Origin: Apostichopus californicus
Taxonomy: Eukaryota; Echinodermata; Holothuroidea; Aspidochirotida; Stichopodidae
Length of the DNA stretch: 31,532 nt
Assembly: GCA_020650975.1 (NCBI GenBank)
Contig: JAIPMN010001613.1
Coordinates: 5,246-36,777, forward strand
Direction of reading: 5' to 3'
Shown here: positions 9,201 to 22,022 of the stretch, one piece after another
Layout: the number at the start of each line of letters is the position of its first letter
Position numbering within the stretch: position 1 is the stretch's first letter
Notes under the pieces: generated by a model
Seen by the model: the letters and a program-made list of their open reading frames with translations, nothing else
Databases searched by the model: none
What the model was told of the DNA's origin: nothing
Position numbers and translations under genes: made by a program

Positions 9201-12200
9201 GATGGGCTAGTTAGTACCTCCATCAAAAAATACTTTTGGAATTTGTTTTTAACCCATGCTGAACCCTGTCAGAGAATTGAGGTGATCTATTAATAATATC
9301 TTTAACCTGAATATAGAGACTGCCTGTACCAGAGTATCCAGATGCCCTGCTGTATTGAAAAAAGTCTGTCAGATTTAAGAAACTAACAATCACTAAGTTC
9401 CCTCCAGAGAGGATAGAAGGAAAAATGCCTGTGACTTTATTTCTGTCCGAAAATAACCCAGATCTTTTATGGAGCTTGGTCTATTATTCTATGTACCTAA
9501 GGTAGAAACTTAATGGCATCTGGTGAGCATATGTTCACAACTGGGAGATGCACAGTCTTATACTTTTGGGTAGATTGAAAAGGACTCTCTCTCTCTCTCC
9601 TCTCCTCCTAGTATCGCTGCAGGGGCTTAATTTCAACCATCTGCAATTGACAAAGTCCAGACAGATTTAAAGGGACATGCAGGATATTTTAAAATTTCTT
9701 ATATATCGGTTCATAAAACACTGGGCAATTTTGATTTATAGTTTTCCTGGAAGTGAATGTGCAGACACTGTGGTATCTCTGTGGTATTTCTTAAAGCTTC
9801 TTTTCTGGGATGACAGTTATTTAAAGTCAAATATAATTTGTCTGCCTGGGCTGTGTAACTGATCTTTTGACATGCTGTTTATTGCTGCTCAAACTTTCCT
9901 TTAATAATCATAAAGATCTGGCCTCTCATTTCTAGTTTTATAGAGAGAGGGGGGGGGGCAGGGGGGGGGAGACAGATAGTGAGAGACATGGTCAGCTGAG
10001 TTTACTGCTGAAACCACTTTTCAACTGCCTGAGGAGTAAGGCCAACCCCTTGTGTGTTAGTAACCTAAACCACAATGTCAATCTAGAAACTGAGTTAGCA
10101 TACAATGAACAGACGGACATGCTATTTAGTGTTTATTAGAAAGTTGCCAATGATCGACTTGCTCAAGCCAGTTTCCTGTTGTTTTGCAATTAGCATGTCT
10201 GCCAACTAATTAGACAGTAGTGTGATCATCTGAACCTCAAAGCTGTTTGACAAACAAACCATGACCAGAAGTGAGGTGTTACTAATTGGTTTTCAATCTG
10301 AAGGAATTTTATTTTTGTTTCTCTTGAAAACTTTCATCAGACTTAGTTTACCATGTAATGTGTTCAAGCACTCACTATATGGGTAAGATTTATGTAGTAT
10401 GTTTGGAAACAATTGAATTACTTCAATCTATCCAACTTCTCAAAATAGTGCATTGTGTTTCATCACAAGGTTATGCAGGTTTACGAAATCGGCTGGTGCT
10501 TGTTGAAGATGTTACTGTAATTATGTAACTTTTCTCCTTGATCTCCTCCTTTGATTGACTCAAAGGTGATTAATTAGCCATCAATTAACGATGCTCTCTT
10601 CTCATCTCTTAAACAATATGCCTGTTGTCCAGAGATGTTTGTTCATGTACTTCTTTTTCAAATGAGCCCCGATTCAGCATTCAACAATTCTAGTGGTCTA
10701 TTTTAACGCCTTTGTTTGGTGGAAGACATGAGTTTGCTTCATTGTAAAGAGAATTAATGCCTATAGGACAACTTTTGAGATGCAATGCAAAAACATTCTG
10801 TAAACTCTAATATTTGTTCATGGTTGAATCAATGTTTATTTCCAGGTTTAAGTATAAGCAGTAGTATATACTATGCAAAGAGCAAATTACACTTTGAAAG
10901 CAAATTTCAACCACTGTTGGTAAAACAGTGTTCGATGGTGAACACTGTATTATAATCGTGGAGTAATGTGTGTGTGTTTCTTCAGCCAGCCAGTATCAAG
11001 ATAAATGAGTCACAATGAATACAGAATTGCTTCTTCAACATGAGTCATAACAACATAAAAAATTGAAGAGAACATTTGCTGCAATTACGCAATGTGAGAC
11101 TTTCTGTTACATAGTGATGGTTGTGGGCTTAATGTTTTGTGTCTGTCTCTCTCTATTGAAATCAGATTCAACAAAATTTCTCCAATATTTAACTTTTAGA
11201 AAATAAAAAAGAATAGGGTAATAAGAAACACTATTTTATCAGATGCCATGCAAAAATCCACTACCAAAATTTCACAATTCCTGAAAATAAACGGGCACAA
11301 AATGTATCGGCTGTCAGAACGTCAAAAATTTCATTGACGAGCAAGTACAAATTGCCTGGTTACCAGTACAACTCGGAAGCTATGTCATAAGCTTTCAGTT
11401 ATTTTTATACCATCTTACCGATGCAATCCACAGCATTTTCCCTCTCACTTCACCGATCAAGAGATATGTCAGTGTTTCTGCTCCACCCTAGCATTCGTTT
11501 TGTTGCTGTATGAAATCTCGTATAAATTTATCCGTTTTCAACGCTGTGATTTTAAACTAAAGTGCTGTGATGACTTAGACTCGGGTGCCAAATTCGAGTG
11601 TCTTTTCGTACAGTACCCAGAACATAATTAGCATTATTGGTGATGATGTATCATGTCTTATTTTAATTTTTAATTTTTTTTTAATAGGAAATACTGCATT
11701 CCTTACAAACCTAAGTGCAATATGAGCAGTGATTGTTTCACAAGTTTGGTTTTTTTTTCCTCTTTGTTTTCAAAGGAAAAAATTACACTATTTGAATGTT
11801 TTTTTTTTATGATCATGTATGAACCAACAAGAGAATATGTAACTATTAATATATACATTTCCAAGAATCCATGTTATCAATCGTGATCCAAAACTACAAA
11901 AAATTTTGACATCACAATGGTTATCATGATTTGTAAACTATTTTTATACATTTCCAACTTTTTTCTTGTTTTTCTGTCGATTTTTTTTTTCCTTCTGATT
12001 GCAATTTCTATGATGTGTATCCTCAGGTACTCACAAATGTAAATACCTTTGTAGGTTTTATGTGAGAAAAAAAAAAATTAAAAATAATAATTACGATGGA
12101 CTTTTTTTGGTCCTTTTTGGCAGTTAGTAACAAAAGTCAGTTTTGTAGTTTGTCTCAGTTTCCTATTCAGCTACTATCGCTTTTCGTGGTTTGAACGGTT

Positions 12201-13375
12201 AAATTCGAGCCAATAGAAAAAAAAAGAACTGTGTTTAATACTTTGCTGGGTGTATCGCATGTTAGGAAGGGCCCTATGATGGCAACAGAAGGGTACCAAG
12301 CAAAGTGAGATTACTAGCATACATCCGAGGCACCGGGCATGCCATCTACGTCATTTCTTTTAAATGAAATATAGATCACAGAAAGTTTGTCTGTCTTGCT
12401 ATCATCTTCATCTGGTAAATATTTGGTCTTCTCAAGTACCTTTGCTTGGTGTCTGATTTGCCTTGTTATTTCTTTGCTTGTAGAGGGCAGAATGTTTGCA
12501 TAAATTTAATTGGGGTTTCTCGAGTGGATGTACCAAAATGCAATACATACTCTCGCAGTTTAAATGTCAGCTATTAAACCTGTTCGAGGAGATATCACCA
12601 TCGTGTGTACAATGTGATCTTATTTTTGGAACTGTTGATATTGAGATCATTTTGTTATATGGACATGCAGAGAGAATGCATGAGTTACCAAAAGGGATTA
12701 TTATTAGCCTACTTGCAGACCAAAAAATGGTGGGATCAAAATTAGTTCCACACAAGAGAAAATATCTATGAAAGTTGAATGCGGAGTGAGTTGTGGAAAT
12801 ATCATTCCGAACGAAAGATAAAATAAGCTGATTCTGCGTAAGCTTGATGGGAGAGGAATATTAATTAAGGTAATTATGACTTTGAATTGTGAATAAGAGT
12901 CAAAATAGTGGTGATTTTAAGTCTCATGTGAAAAAATTCAGTTTAACCTTCAAAAAAACGTTTCATTATTTACCTCAACTGTTTACATAAACTGGTCAAA
13001 ATATACAACTCAAGTAACAGATATTATACAAAACAAAACACACACACAAAAAATAAAGATGCAAATTTAAAAGTGGTGACCGTGACGACCGTAATTGTTT
13101 TTCCTTCTTTCCTCATATTTCATATTTTTTTTAGGAAATGATGCAATTTATCACAAGTGAATAATAGTTATTGTCTGCTTTCATTTTTAGTTCTGATTTT
13201 TTTTTTTTTGTTCTTGTATTGTTCTCTTATTTATTGTTGAAAAGAACCGAAGTAATAAGCAATTGTTTTAACGTGGCTGATAAACAAAATCAACCTTTGC
13301 CATTTTTTTCTGTTTTCTGTATTTTTTTTTTATTATTATTTTTTTTTATTATTATGAAATAACGTTTGTGTGTTA

Positions 13376-13381
13376 AATAAA
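13376..13381 (+). promoter_or_regulatory. candidate poly(A) signal AATAAA
   Basis: A canonical AATAAA is followed about 40 bases later by a U/GU-rich stretch (TTTGTTTTGTATT, then TTTTATATCTTTG), the layout of a cleavage and polyadenylation site. If used by SPSB, the 3' UTR would exceed 7 kb. The earlier AATAAA at 6811 and 8227 are equally possible. Confidence 0.25.
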
Positions 13382-13440
13382 TTATTCTGGTGCCAGGAAA
13401 AGCAAAATGAAATAATAGTTTGTTTTGTATTCATTTTATA

Positions 13441-14119
13441 TCTTTGTCGAAGTACAGTTTTTTTTTTTGATTTTGGCTCACTCTCAAGCTATATATACAA
13501 TGTCTGCCAAAGCTGTCAAGGTTGACAGGGGTCCTCCAAACTCCACAGCTGTTTTCTGAAGCAGAAAGGGAACTTATGTCCAGCACACTGCTTAATTAGT
13601 GAATACTTGCTCTAGCATTGCACATCAAGTCATATTCCTATATGCAGAGTAAATGTTTCCTTACACACAGAGATGAAGAAGCAACTACATAGCATGAGAA
13701 CTATACCCTAGGCAGTTTGACAGTTTGTTGCATTAGTTCACGCAGCGCAAGTTTAATATTTACTACTAGAAAGTCCGCTCTTAAAATAACCCTCTCTACT
13801 CCCGCAAATGCCCCTTAATTGTCCCCTAGGTACTCCTTAATACTTCTTAAAATGCCCCGGAATTATCAAACTTTGGTACGTGCACAATTAATTTTGCTTT
13901 CAGGTCTGTCTTTGACCATTGTGTGTGTGGGGGGGGGGGATTAAGATTAGATAAAACCACTACAGCCACCATTAAGCCTTGCAGTTCTAGATTGTTGCAG
14001 CTAATTCAAGAAGGTTCGAGTTGGTTTTGTTGCCACATCACACCTACACATATATAGCATGTTTAATAGACCTGTAAAGAAAGGGTATTCTGTAATCTAT
14101 ACCTTTTAGTTACCAACAA
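13441..14119. other. intergenic DNA, nothing recognised
   Basis: AT-rich sequence with a G-run microsatellite (GTGTGTGTGG then nine G, about 13921-13939). No gene or transposon end is seen. Confidence 0.4.
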
Positions 14120-14815
14120 TTATATCTGAGATATTAGAATAGAGACATTAGATATTTCCTAACACCTAACAGGCTAAAATAAAGGTATAGGTGTGAGGCA
14201 ACAGCTAAACCTCAAACCATCTCCTTGAAAGGTGCAATATCTGAGATTTTAGAAAACTGTTTCCTAACATTCAAACATGCTTATAAAGGTATGTGTGTGA
14301 GGTAACAGCTAAACCTCAAACCATCTCCTTGAAAGATGCAATATCTGAGATTTTAGAAAACTGTTTCCTGACACCTAACAGGCTAATAAAGGTATAGGTG
14401 TGTGGTAATTGCTAAACCTCAAACCATCTCCTAGAAAGATGCAATATCTGGGATTTTAGAAAATTGTTTCCTAACACCTAACACTAAACAGGCTAATAAA
14501 GGTATGGGTGTGAGGTAACAGCAGAACCTGAAACCATCTCCTTGAAAGATGCAATATCTGATATTTTAGAAAACTGTTTCCTCACATCTAACACTTAAAC
14601 AGGCTAATAAAGGTATAGGTGTGAGGTAACAGCAAAACCTGAAACCATCTCCTTGAAGGTAATATCTGGGATTTTAGAAAACTGTTTCCTGACACCTAAC
14701 AGGCTAATAAAGGTATAGGTGTTAGGTAACAGCTAAACCTCAAACCATCTCCTTGAAAGATGCAATATCTGGGATTTTAGAAAACTGTTTCCTAACACCT
14801 AACAGGATAATAAAG
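14120..14815. repeat. satellite-like tandem array, unit ~102-108 bp, about 6 full copies plus a decayed one
   Basis: Each unit carries, in order, AATAAAGGTATAGGTGTGAGG, CAACAGC-AAACCT-AAACC, ATCTCCTTGAAAG, GCAATATCTG-GATTTTAGAA, ACTGTTTCCT and A-CACCTAACAGGCT. The marker ACTGTTTCCT recurs about every 100 bases between 14266 and 14790, and a degenerate first copy covers about 14120-14170. CTAACACCTAAC at the end of one unit is the reverse complement of much of TAGGTGTTAGG at the start of the next, so unit junctions can fold into a hairpin. The copies differ by short deletions. Confidence 0.9.
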
Positions 14816-16170
14816 TATTTACTGTTTTTGGTTAACCACAATTTCATTTCACAGTATAGCATAAAGGATGTGTAAGAGAGGGGAGAGGGATGGGGGGGGG
14901 GGCAGGTATACAGATGACCATTAAATACTACAGCTGCATTTTTCTTGAGGATGTCAGAGTCTGACTTTTGACAAACTGTGCCATATCCAAAACTGGATCA
15001 TTCTACACGCAGCAAACCTTTCCACGGCTGTGCTGTTCGAGATAACTGGTTAAGGAAGAGCGACATAAATTGTCTATATTCTCTTTAGTTTAAGTACAAC
15101 CCTCTTGTTCACATGCAAAAATCTGGTTAACACTTCAAGATATGTAAATACTAGATCTTAAAGTGACAGATTCAGACAAAACATTGTTCTTCTTTTCAAA
15201 CTTGTATTTATATCCCATCAACTTTAGGCAATTTCAGATCATCATCGTGAAGCTTAATGAACCAATTAAGTACCCATTTCAAATTAGGGCGAAAGATAAA
15301 ATGAAAGTCTGAAATGTTCTGACTCGATCGAGGAGTGTTGACTATAGCCGGATTTGATAAATATTTAAGACTTGAAAGGATTTTCAAGTGCCAACCACGC
15401 AAGACAGTACATGCAGAGAAATTAATTGGTTAAGCAGCTTATTTAACATAATAAATAGAACATATGAATGGCATACAAAAATACAGTCAACTACACAAAA
15501 AAGTATATTATAAACAGGTTATTAATGATGAATGTGCTTAATGAAATCATGGATTACACAACTCTGTTGAATGCAAAAGAGCATATTATTCGATCTTCTT
15601 GATGATACTGCAGCAAAAATCCCTGGTTGTGCTAAACACACTGCAACAACAATCACATCATGAACTGTATCGTACTGATAAGTGATGTAATCACTTTTTA
15701 AAAACTCAGGAAAGATTTAAGAAGCAAACTTGACAAGATGCTTTAGATTCCTTTATTTTACATTGGAATTGCAAGGTTACATTGATTTAACAGGTGTGTT
15801 TCATTTGCCAAACTCAAGCATGCTATTATTCTAATACAATTGGGGTGCTTGAAACTTGTCCAATGTCAAGGTCTGAACCTGGAAAGGAAGAATGTTAAAG
15901 AGCTGCAAGTCAAAGCAAGGACTCAAAGTTATTGTGTCACTTAGGCCAAGCCAAGTAATATCCACACATAATAGGACAAACATAAATTTAGTGTGTATAT
16001 ACATATTTGCTTTAAAATACTTCATTCCATACAGAAAATTTTGTGTCCCACACAAATTTTTGGCCTATCTCAACATTCCTTGTTTCATTTAGATGCATTA
16101 TCTTCTATATCAGAACCAGTTACAAAATAAACTAACAACCATTCTAAATGAAACCACCAGATTGTGTACT
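14816..16170. other. intergenic DNA, nothing recognised
   Basis: AT-rich. A GA/G-rich patch lies at about 14875-14905, and a short palindrome AAGTGAT-G-TAATCACTT at about 15680. Open frames on opposite strands at 15831-16092 overlap each other and are not credible. Confidence 0.4.
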
Positions 16171-16735
16171 CCCATGTACCTTTGTATACCCTCAAGTACC
16201 TATGTGTATACCCTCATGTACCTTTGTGTATACCCTCATGTACCTATGTGTATACCCTCATGTACCTTGTGTGTACCCTCATGTACCTATGTATACCCTC
16301 ATGTACCTTTGTGTGTTACCACATGTACCTTTGTGTGTACCCTCATGTACCTTTGAGTATACCCTCATGTACCTTTGAGTATACCTTCATGTACCTTTGT
16401 GTTATCCTTTTGTAACTTTGTGTTATATATCCTTATGTAACCTGTGTTATCCTTACAGCTTTTTGTTATCCTAACATTGCTGTATTATCCTTATTTACCT
16501 TGTGTAATATCCTTTCATACAGTTTTGTTAATCCTTATAGTTTTGTGTAATCCTATGCACTTTTGTGTTAAGTACATATTTTCATGCTATCCCTATACGT
16601 TTGTATTATCCTGCCCTGTGATATCCTTAAATACCTGTGTGTTATCCTAAAGTACATTCACAATATCGTTTGATATCCCTTTAAACCTTTGCGTTACTTC
16701 ATTTGTGTTAATCATTCACATTATTTTAGCCTCTA
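16171..16735. repeat. 22-bp minisatellite, ~11 clear copies then a decaying tail
   Basis: The unit CCCTCATGTACCTTTGTGTATA (given here only as CCCTCATGTACC plus TTTGTGTATA) repeats with small changes from 16171 to about 16405. Further right the units become TATCCTT..TTTGTGT and lose regularity, fading out near 16735. Because 22 is not a multiple of three, all three + frames stay open and read the same cycling residues (YPHVP, PSCTF, TLMYL). These open frames of 76-87 codons are a repeat artefact, not genes. Confidence 0.9.
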
Positions 16736-19700
16736 ACTTTGTGTTATCTTTTTTTTTATAACAAGTTGTGCTTATCCTGTTATATTTGATCAAATTAAGA
16801 CATCAGCTCAAGACCATGCAATCATGATAATGCACTACGTTGCTATGGTGATCTCCAGCGACACCCTAAAATATACTGAGGGGGGTGTCATGTCTGTCCT
16901 TTCTAGTTCCACCAAACTTGACAAGCTGGAGTCTCTCAATTATTCTGTAATTCATACATAGTGTGACATGCTCACAACTTTACCACATTTTAGCAATGAA
17001 ATGTTACCCACCGTTCGTTTGGCGACTTGATACGTTTGGTCTTCAACCAATCAGAAAGCTTCTTTGAAGTATTCAGTCCCACCCACTATACTGAGTTGAA
17101 GCTTTCAGCGTCAGTTAAAATTGTATCAAAATCTCCAAAATGGAATATGCTGGACTAAGCTAAATACAACCCTGATTCTTATCGTAATTATTGAAGACGA
17201 GATCTTTTGAACCATGATATTTTCAAAACAAGTACAATGGGTGAGATATGCTACAGCGCTGTACAAAATCTTTGGCAATCTATAAACGGTATAGATCACA
17301 TGTATGCATTTCGGACCCAGAACCATACCTACGGCTCTGTTAGGATGGATATGACAGCGCCCTCAGTATTGAAACGCTGAAGAGCAAGGAATGCCGAAGC
17401 GGACAATTTCATCAAAGTTTGACACAAAGAGTAGTCAAGACTGCTTTAATTAAGAGGCATCCACTGGAGGGTGTTGTTAAGAAATGAAAATAATAAATAA
17501 AAATAATCTAAACGAGTGATACAAGTTAACCTTCTGAAGTACCGACATACCTGGAGTTGCTATGATAACATTGCCACTTGCCAGCAAAATTTATTTCTCT
17601 CTGCTTGAATATGCATCTCTTGCGATAAAATTTGAATACAGTTTGCTATAAAACAACCGAAAGGTTGTACCAGTAGATATACCCACGATCTAATACAAGA
17701 AAAACCCAGCCAGTTATAATTGTATTGTAATCTCCCAAGAGAGAACGAATAATTCAGGTATGTTAAATGTTATACAATACACATACACAGCCGAACTTGC
17801 TGCAATTGACTATGTCTAGTTTAATACCAAAATAGGAATGTGTAACACAGAATGTTTAAAGAAGGAATATAGGGTTAAAATAGTGAATTGTAATTTTTGT
17901 AAAATGTAATTTTTGGACTTCAGGGTGCTTTGCCCCATGAAAATCAACATAAACCTCTCTTAGAATAGAAAAATCAAACGGTGAATGACCTTTGATAATT
18001 AATGAACAGACTGACTGCATGCCTGACCGTTGTTAGAGAGAACAAAGAAAACAATATACTAAACAATCAAAAAGGAAGTAGTAGGTAAAATTGGGGTAAA
18101 AATGCTTTGAGGGAAATTCCGTTTGTGGAATCTTTATAGAGAGGAAGTTTTTCCTTTGAAAGGTTGTATACTATAGTTTTGGATAAATTCAAAGGTGTTG
18201 TTCTTTACTTATGATACTTCCTCACAGAAATCATAAGACATGCATGCTGTTTTGTGTTTTACAGCAGATCTACATAATCAGGGAAATTTCTAAAATGGAT
18301 TTACGTCCAAAATCACAATTCTTTGGAAGCTATAGCCGATATCAATCCTTCAATGGGGGGAATAATTTCTTGCAAATTTGCTACCAAAAAGCTTGTGCCT
18401 TGCCTGCACATGTCTGCTTCGATCATTCAAGGTACCAAGTATGTAGATAATGTACCGGCCTGCAACCATGTTTGTACATGAGATCGTTATACTCATAAAC
18501 GGCCATTTATTGCAATTAAGCTACTGTCATGCTTGTCTTTTAGCTGCAAGCATTGCATGCAAGCAGGCAGCAAACAATTAAGAAACTGTTTGTAGGAACA
18601 GCATAAAACATTTGTACATAATATTCATATGTATGCAATTCTGTATGCAAATCTATATACAAATCTGTATGCCAAGCAGTCTGCAAGTAAGTCCTAGTAT
18701 AGTTTGTAAGTATTAGTTTGAACACCTACTTTGCTTTATTGTGACCCTGATCTTCACCTTCATCGTCGTGGCAACTCTAGCTCTAATGTCATGTGTTGTG
18801 GCCCGGGGAAGGGATCTATGTGAATGAAATATCTCCCTCCTAATTGTGAATATTTTTGTAATTATTTAATTTTTATTTATTTTAAAGAAGGATGGTTTAA
18901 TAGTTGCATACAACGATGGTGTTATATTTTGCAACTTTTGAAGTAAGTTTAATATGTTTAAGACCTATATTGTCAGTTTCCTCAAATGTTGGCAATTTTC
19001 AGTCATACGTGCATATGAAAAACAGGAACAAGTTTGGGGTTTTCCCTATTATAACTATTATATAAGAAACAGACATGGATACCCCCCCCCCAAAAAAAAA
19101 AATGATCATAAATAAATAAAGGAAGAATAACATCAAAAATAAATAAAAAAGAAGGAAAAAATAAATAATTTGCAGGCGAATTCTGGTCAAAACTTTTCTC
19201 TTAGATGTATGTGGTTGACATCCTATCTCCTATATCCACTCACCGGTGGGATGCATTCCGGTTTTCTTCCTGATCCCTCCCTCGGTTTTTTTCCTCCCTC
19301 CCTCCCTCTTTGATGACAACTCCCCATGATGAGTAAAATAGAAATATGATCTAGACTAGAGCGATTACAATCCAGTTGCTATGGTTACTGGGTATCATAA
19401 CATATTTCTTAATTCACAATGGTCTTGACTCTGTAGTTCAAGAGGGGGAGCAAGTGACATATATCTCGGAGAGGGTTTTGAATTTCAAAGAAGAATTAAG
19501 GGACAGCTCATATCCACATCAATTACAAAGAAAACCATTTAATACAGGAAGTCAATTTTTTTACCCTAAAACATAAAACAGAATGTACTTTCTCAGTAAG
19601 TGCCTGCATGGATGGAATTAGATAAATGACTGCCTTGTACAAGAGCTGTTTTACGTAATAACAAGTAAATGACTGCCTTGTAGGCGAGCTGTTTCAAATG

Positions 19701-19870
19701 GCATTGAGTATTTCCTCTATGAGTTAAGAGGTCTAATACATGTATTAGTTTGGATGCATGGGGCTACAATGGGGATGGATAATATATTTCATATGAAATT
19801 TAGGGTAGTTGTATCTTTAATATTTTGGGTCAGCTAAAGTGCATTACACCTTTGAGATAGGGTCTGAGGT
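16736..19870. other. intergenic DNA, no gene supported
   Basis: Short open frames (17126-17326 on -, 18211-18450 on +, 18540-18725 on -) match no family I recognise. A CCAAT motif occurs near 17047 without other promoter features. Short direct repeats of the type CTGTATGCAAAT occur at about 18640-18675. C and A runs lie at 19081-19101, and a CCCT-rich patch at 19263-19310. Confidence 0.4.
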
Positions 19871-20235
19871 TTAAAGGCATTGAAGACTCGCCCCAAACCA
19901 TGTGCCGCGCTCTGAAAAAGTTAACTATCCGTTGCTTGCAAGTGAAGTTTTCTTCTTGTCATTACAAAATGCAGACAGTAATGAAAAGTGATACCTTGTT
20001 ATCTTTTATCTAGACCTGAGATGTCCATCGCTGCAATGTACACTGTGTTGTGGGTATTGACAGTAGCTGTATGTATTGACTGTACGCTAGTGTCTAATTA
20101 CCGACGGTAGCAAGCTGTGTGTGTATTTTCTGGGATCGATGGTGGTGTCTCACATTTCTGTTACACCTCATTCGAAACTAGGTCAGATTACCGGCATGAG
20201 AGGTTTCTTTGTGCGTGAGTCTTCACACCCTTTAA
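19871..20235 (+). mobile_element. TTAA-flanked MITE, copy A
   Basis: 365 bp, including TTAA at both ends (19871-19874 and 20232-20235). The left end reads TTAAAGGCATTGAAGACTCG; the right end, reverse complemented, reads TTAAAGGGTGTGAAGACTCA, so the ends are inverted repeats differing at only a few bases. The interior is shared with three other copies in this window: CAGACAGTAATGAAA, GATGTCCATCGCTG, GGGATCGATGGTGGTGTCT and TTCGAAACTAGGTCAGATTA. It has no transposase. TTAA target duplications are typical of piggyBac-type elements, so mobilisation by such a transposase is an inference. Confidence 0.9.
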
Positions 20236-20425
20236 GTTGACATGGTTCACCATTTCAGAGGATTCAGTCATTTATTCAAATTATATAATTAGCTCCCTGA
20301 ATATACACAGTTATAAAAGGAGCTGGACAAAATTCAATGATATTTATATTTATAATACCCATAAAGCATAGCACAGACATAATATATCCCCTTTGTTGCT
20401 ATTTGCTCTAATTTAAGAACTTACA

Positions 20426-20703
20426 ATGTACAAGTCAAATATTTATGTATACTGACACTCCATTTTTTTAAATTTTAATATTCTGTCTGCCTAATGGGGG
20501 GGGGGGGGAGTAGAGGCTAAGATGTGAAGTCATTCCTAGGGAGGGGTCTGAGGGTTGTCCCATCCTCTTTGAGTAATTTTGGTGATATGGAAGATTCTTA
20601 GATGCAAAATGATGCTATGTACAAGTCAAATATTTATGTATACTGACACTACCAATTTTTTTATTTATAATATTCTGTCTGCCAATGGTGGGGGAGGGGG
20701 GGG
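20426..20703. repeat. direct duplication of ~85 bp, copies 191 bp apart, plus hairpin
   Basis: ATGTACAAGTCAAATATTTA, then TGTATACTGACACT, a T run, TAATATTCTGTCTGCC, AATGG and a G run occur at 20426-20509 and again at 20617-20703. Just after the second copy, CCCCTGATTTT (20707-20717) and AAAATCAGGGG (20729-20739) form an 11-bp stem with an 11-base loop. Confidence 0.85.
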
Positions 20704-20739
20704 AGACCCCTGATTTTCTTCCAGACAAAAAATCAGGGG

Positions 20740-21661
20740 CTAAATCCCCCAAGAAGTATACATAGTTTCACCCCTGGTCTAGAGTGAAGTGGTAATGTTT
20801 TTAATATTGCAAGTACACCCGCAGTCACCGGTCAGTTTTACCGGTCAATGATCACTCTTAATTATTATATCAAATAGTTTAAAAAAATTTAACTCCCACA
20901 GCTACACTAATAAGAACCCTTAATTAGGCCGATCATATACAGAAATATTACAACTATCCATGGTCAGATTAAGGTGTATACTATGCACAAATGTGTAAAA
21001 ATAATGTGAGCATATGTACTCAAATATTGAAACAGGCTTCAAGGAAGCAGGTTTTATGCATATATTATCCAAAAATGAGAGAGCCCCAACTTCAAAGAAG
21101 ACATCTGTCAACATTCATAATATATTCCTTGACCTTAGACTCATCATAAACTGAGAAACTTGAAAGCCACTGCAGGCTTTTCTTACCAATTTTTTTCATT
21201 GCCTATTTTTTGCTGTTGTACTTTTGGCTGCATATTGGAGTACTCACCTGGCAATTTTCAATTCATTTCTTTGATATCATATAACCCATTATACATAACA
21301 CTATACTTTCTTACAAAGCTTGTCAGATTAGTACCTCCTGCTAGGCCAAGGGATTTGTCATATAAATCCCTATAACATTGCCATGGTAACATAATCTCTG
21401 ACAGCTGATGTATAACATAAAACAGTGGAATATGAAACTAAGTTAGATTATATGGTCTATATACATTTTCTTTTCTTTTAGTATTATATAGTTCACCAGA
21501 CACTCTTGGGAACTTTGGTATGAAAATCACCTGGAATTGGTAGGGGGGAAAGTTGTATAGGCCTACAATAGCTTACCATATACCTATGCAGGGATGATAC
21601 ATGGACAGTTTATAAAGATACCATACATATGCCATATTGTAATGAATGCTATCATTAGTCC
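20740..21661. other. intergenic DNA between MITE copies, nothing recognised
   Basis: AT-rich sequence. The open frames at 20920-21114 (-) and 21160-21375 (+) show no known domain. Confidence 0.4.
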
Positions 21662-22022
21662 TTAAAGGCATTGAAGACTCGCCCCAAACCGTTGTGCCGC
21701 GCTCTGAAAAAGTTAACTTTCCGTTGCTTGCAAGTGAAGTTTTCTGCATGTCGCTACAAAATGCAGACAGTAATGAAACGTGATACCTTGTTATCTTTAG
21801 CTGGACCTGAGATGTCCATCGCTGTATCGTTTGCACACTGTGCTGTGGGTATTGACCGCTGCTGTATGTACTGACTGTACACAATTAAGTGTCTAATTAC
21901 CAAAGGTAGGAAGCTGTGTGCGTATTTTCTGGGATCGATGGTGGTGTCTAACACTTCTGTTACACCTCATTCGAAACTAGGTCAGATTACCGGTATAAGA
22001 TGTTTCTTTTTGCGCGAGTCTT
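21662..22022 (+). mobile_element. TTAA MITE, copy B (right end lost)
   Basis: Same family and orientation as the copy at 19871. The left end TTAAAGGCATTGAAGACTCG is intact at 21662. The interior is very similar and keeps GCAAGTGAAGTTTTC, CAGACAGTAATGAAA and GGGATCGATGGTGGTGTCT. At the right it runs as far as GCGCGAGTCTT, then diverges: the terminal CACACCCTTTAA is replaced by unrelated sequence, so the element is truncated or rearranged at that end. Confidence 0.88.

Larger units (their letters stand above)
6091..13440 (+). other. AT-rich 3' flank of SPSB: 3' UTR of unknown length, then intergenic
   Basis: No coding region can be supported in these 7.3 kb; the short open frames, including 6603-7139, 7927-8112, 9677-9862 and 12496-12771, match nothing I know and several overlap antisense. 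The start must be SPSB 3' UTR. Possible AATAAA signals are at 6811, 8227 and 13376. The stretch has many T8-T12 runs, a C10 run near 8899, a CT microsatellite near 9587 and G runs near 9951-9969. Few transposon-like features are visible compared with the right half of the window. Confidence 0.4.

Noticed and set aside
16093..16415. Three overlapping + strand open frames rich in Tyr, Pro, Cys and Val
   Set aside because: They are translations of a 22-bp minisatellite in all frames; no start context or splice signals support a gene.
21573..21954. Open frames on both strands at MITE copy B
   Set aside because: They fall in a non-coding MITE shared with three other copies, whose frames are not preserved.
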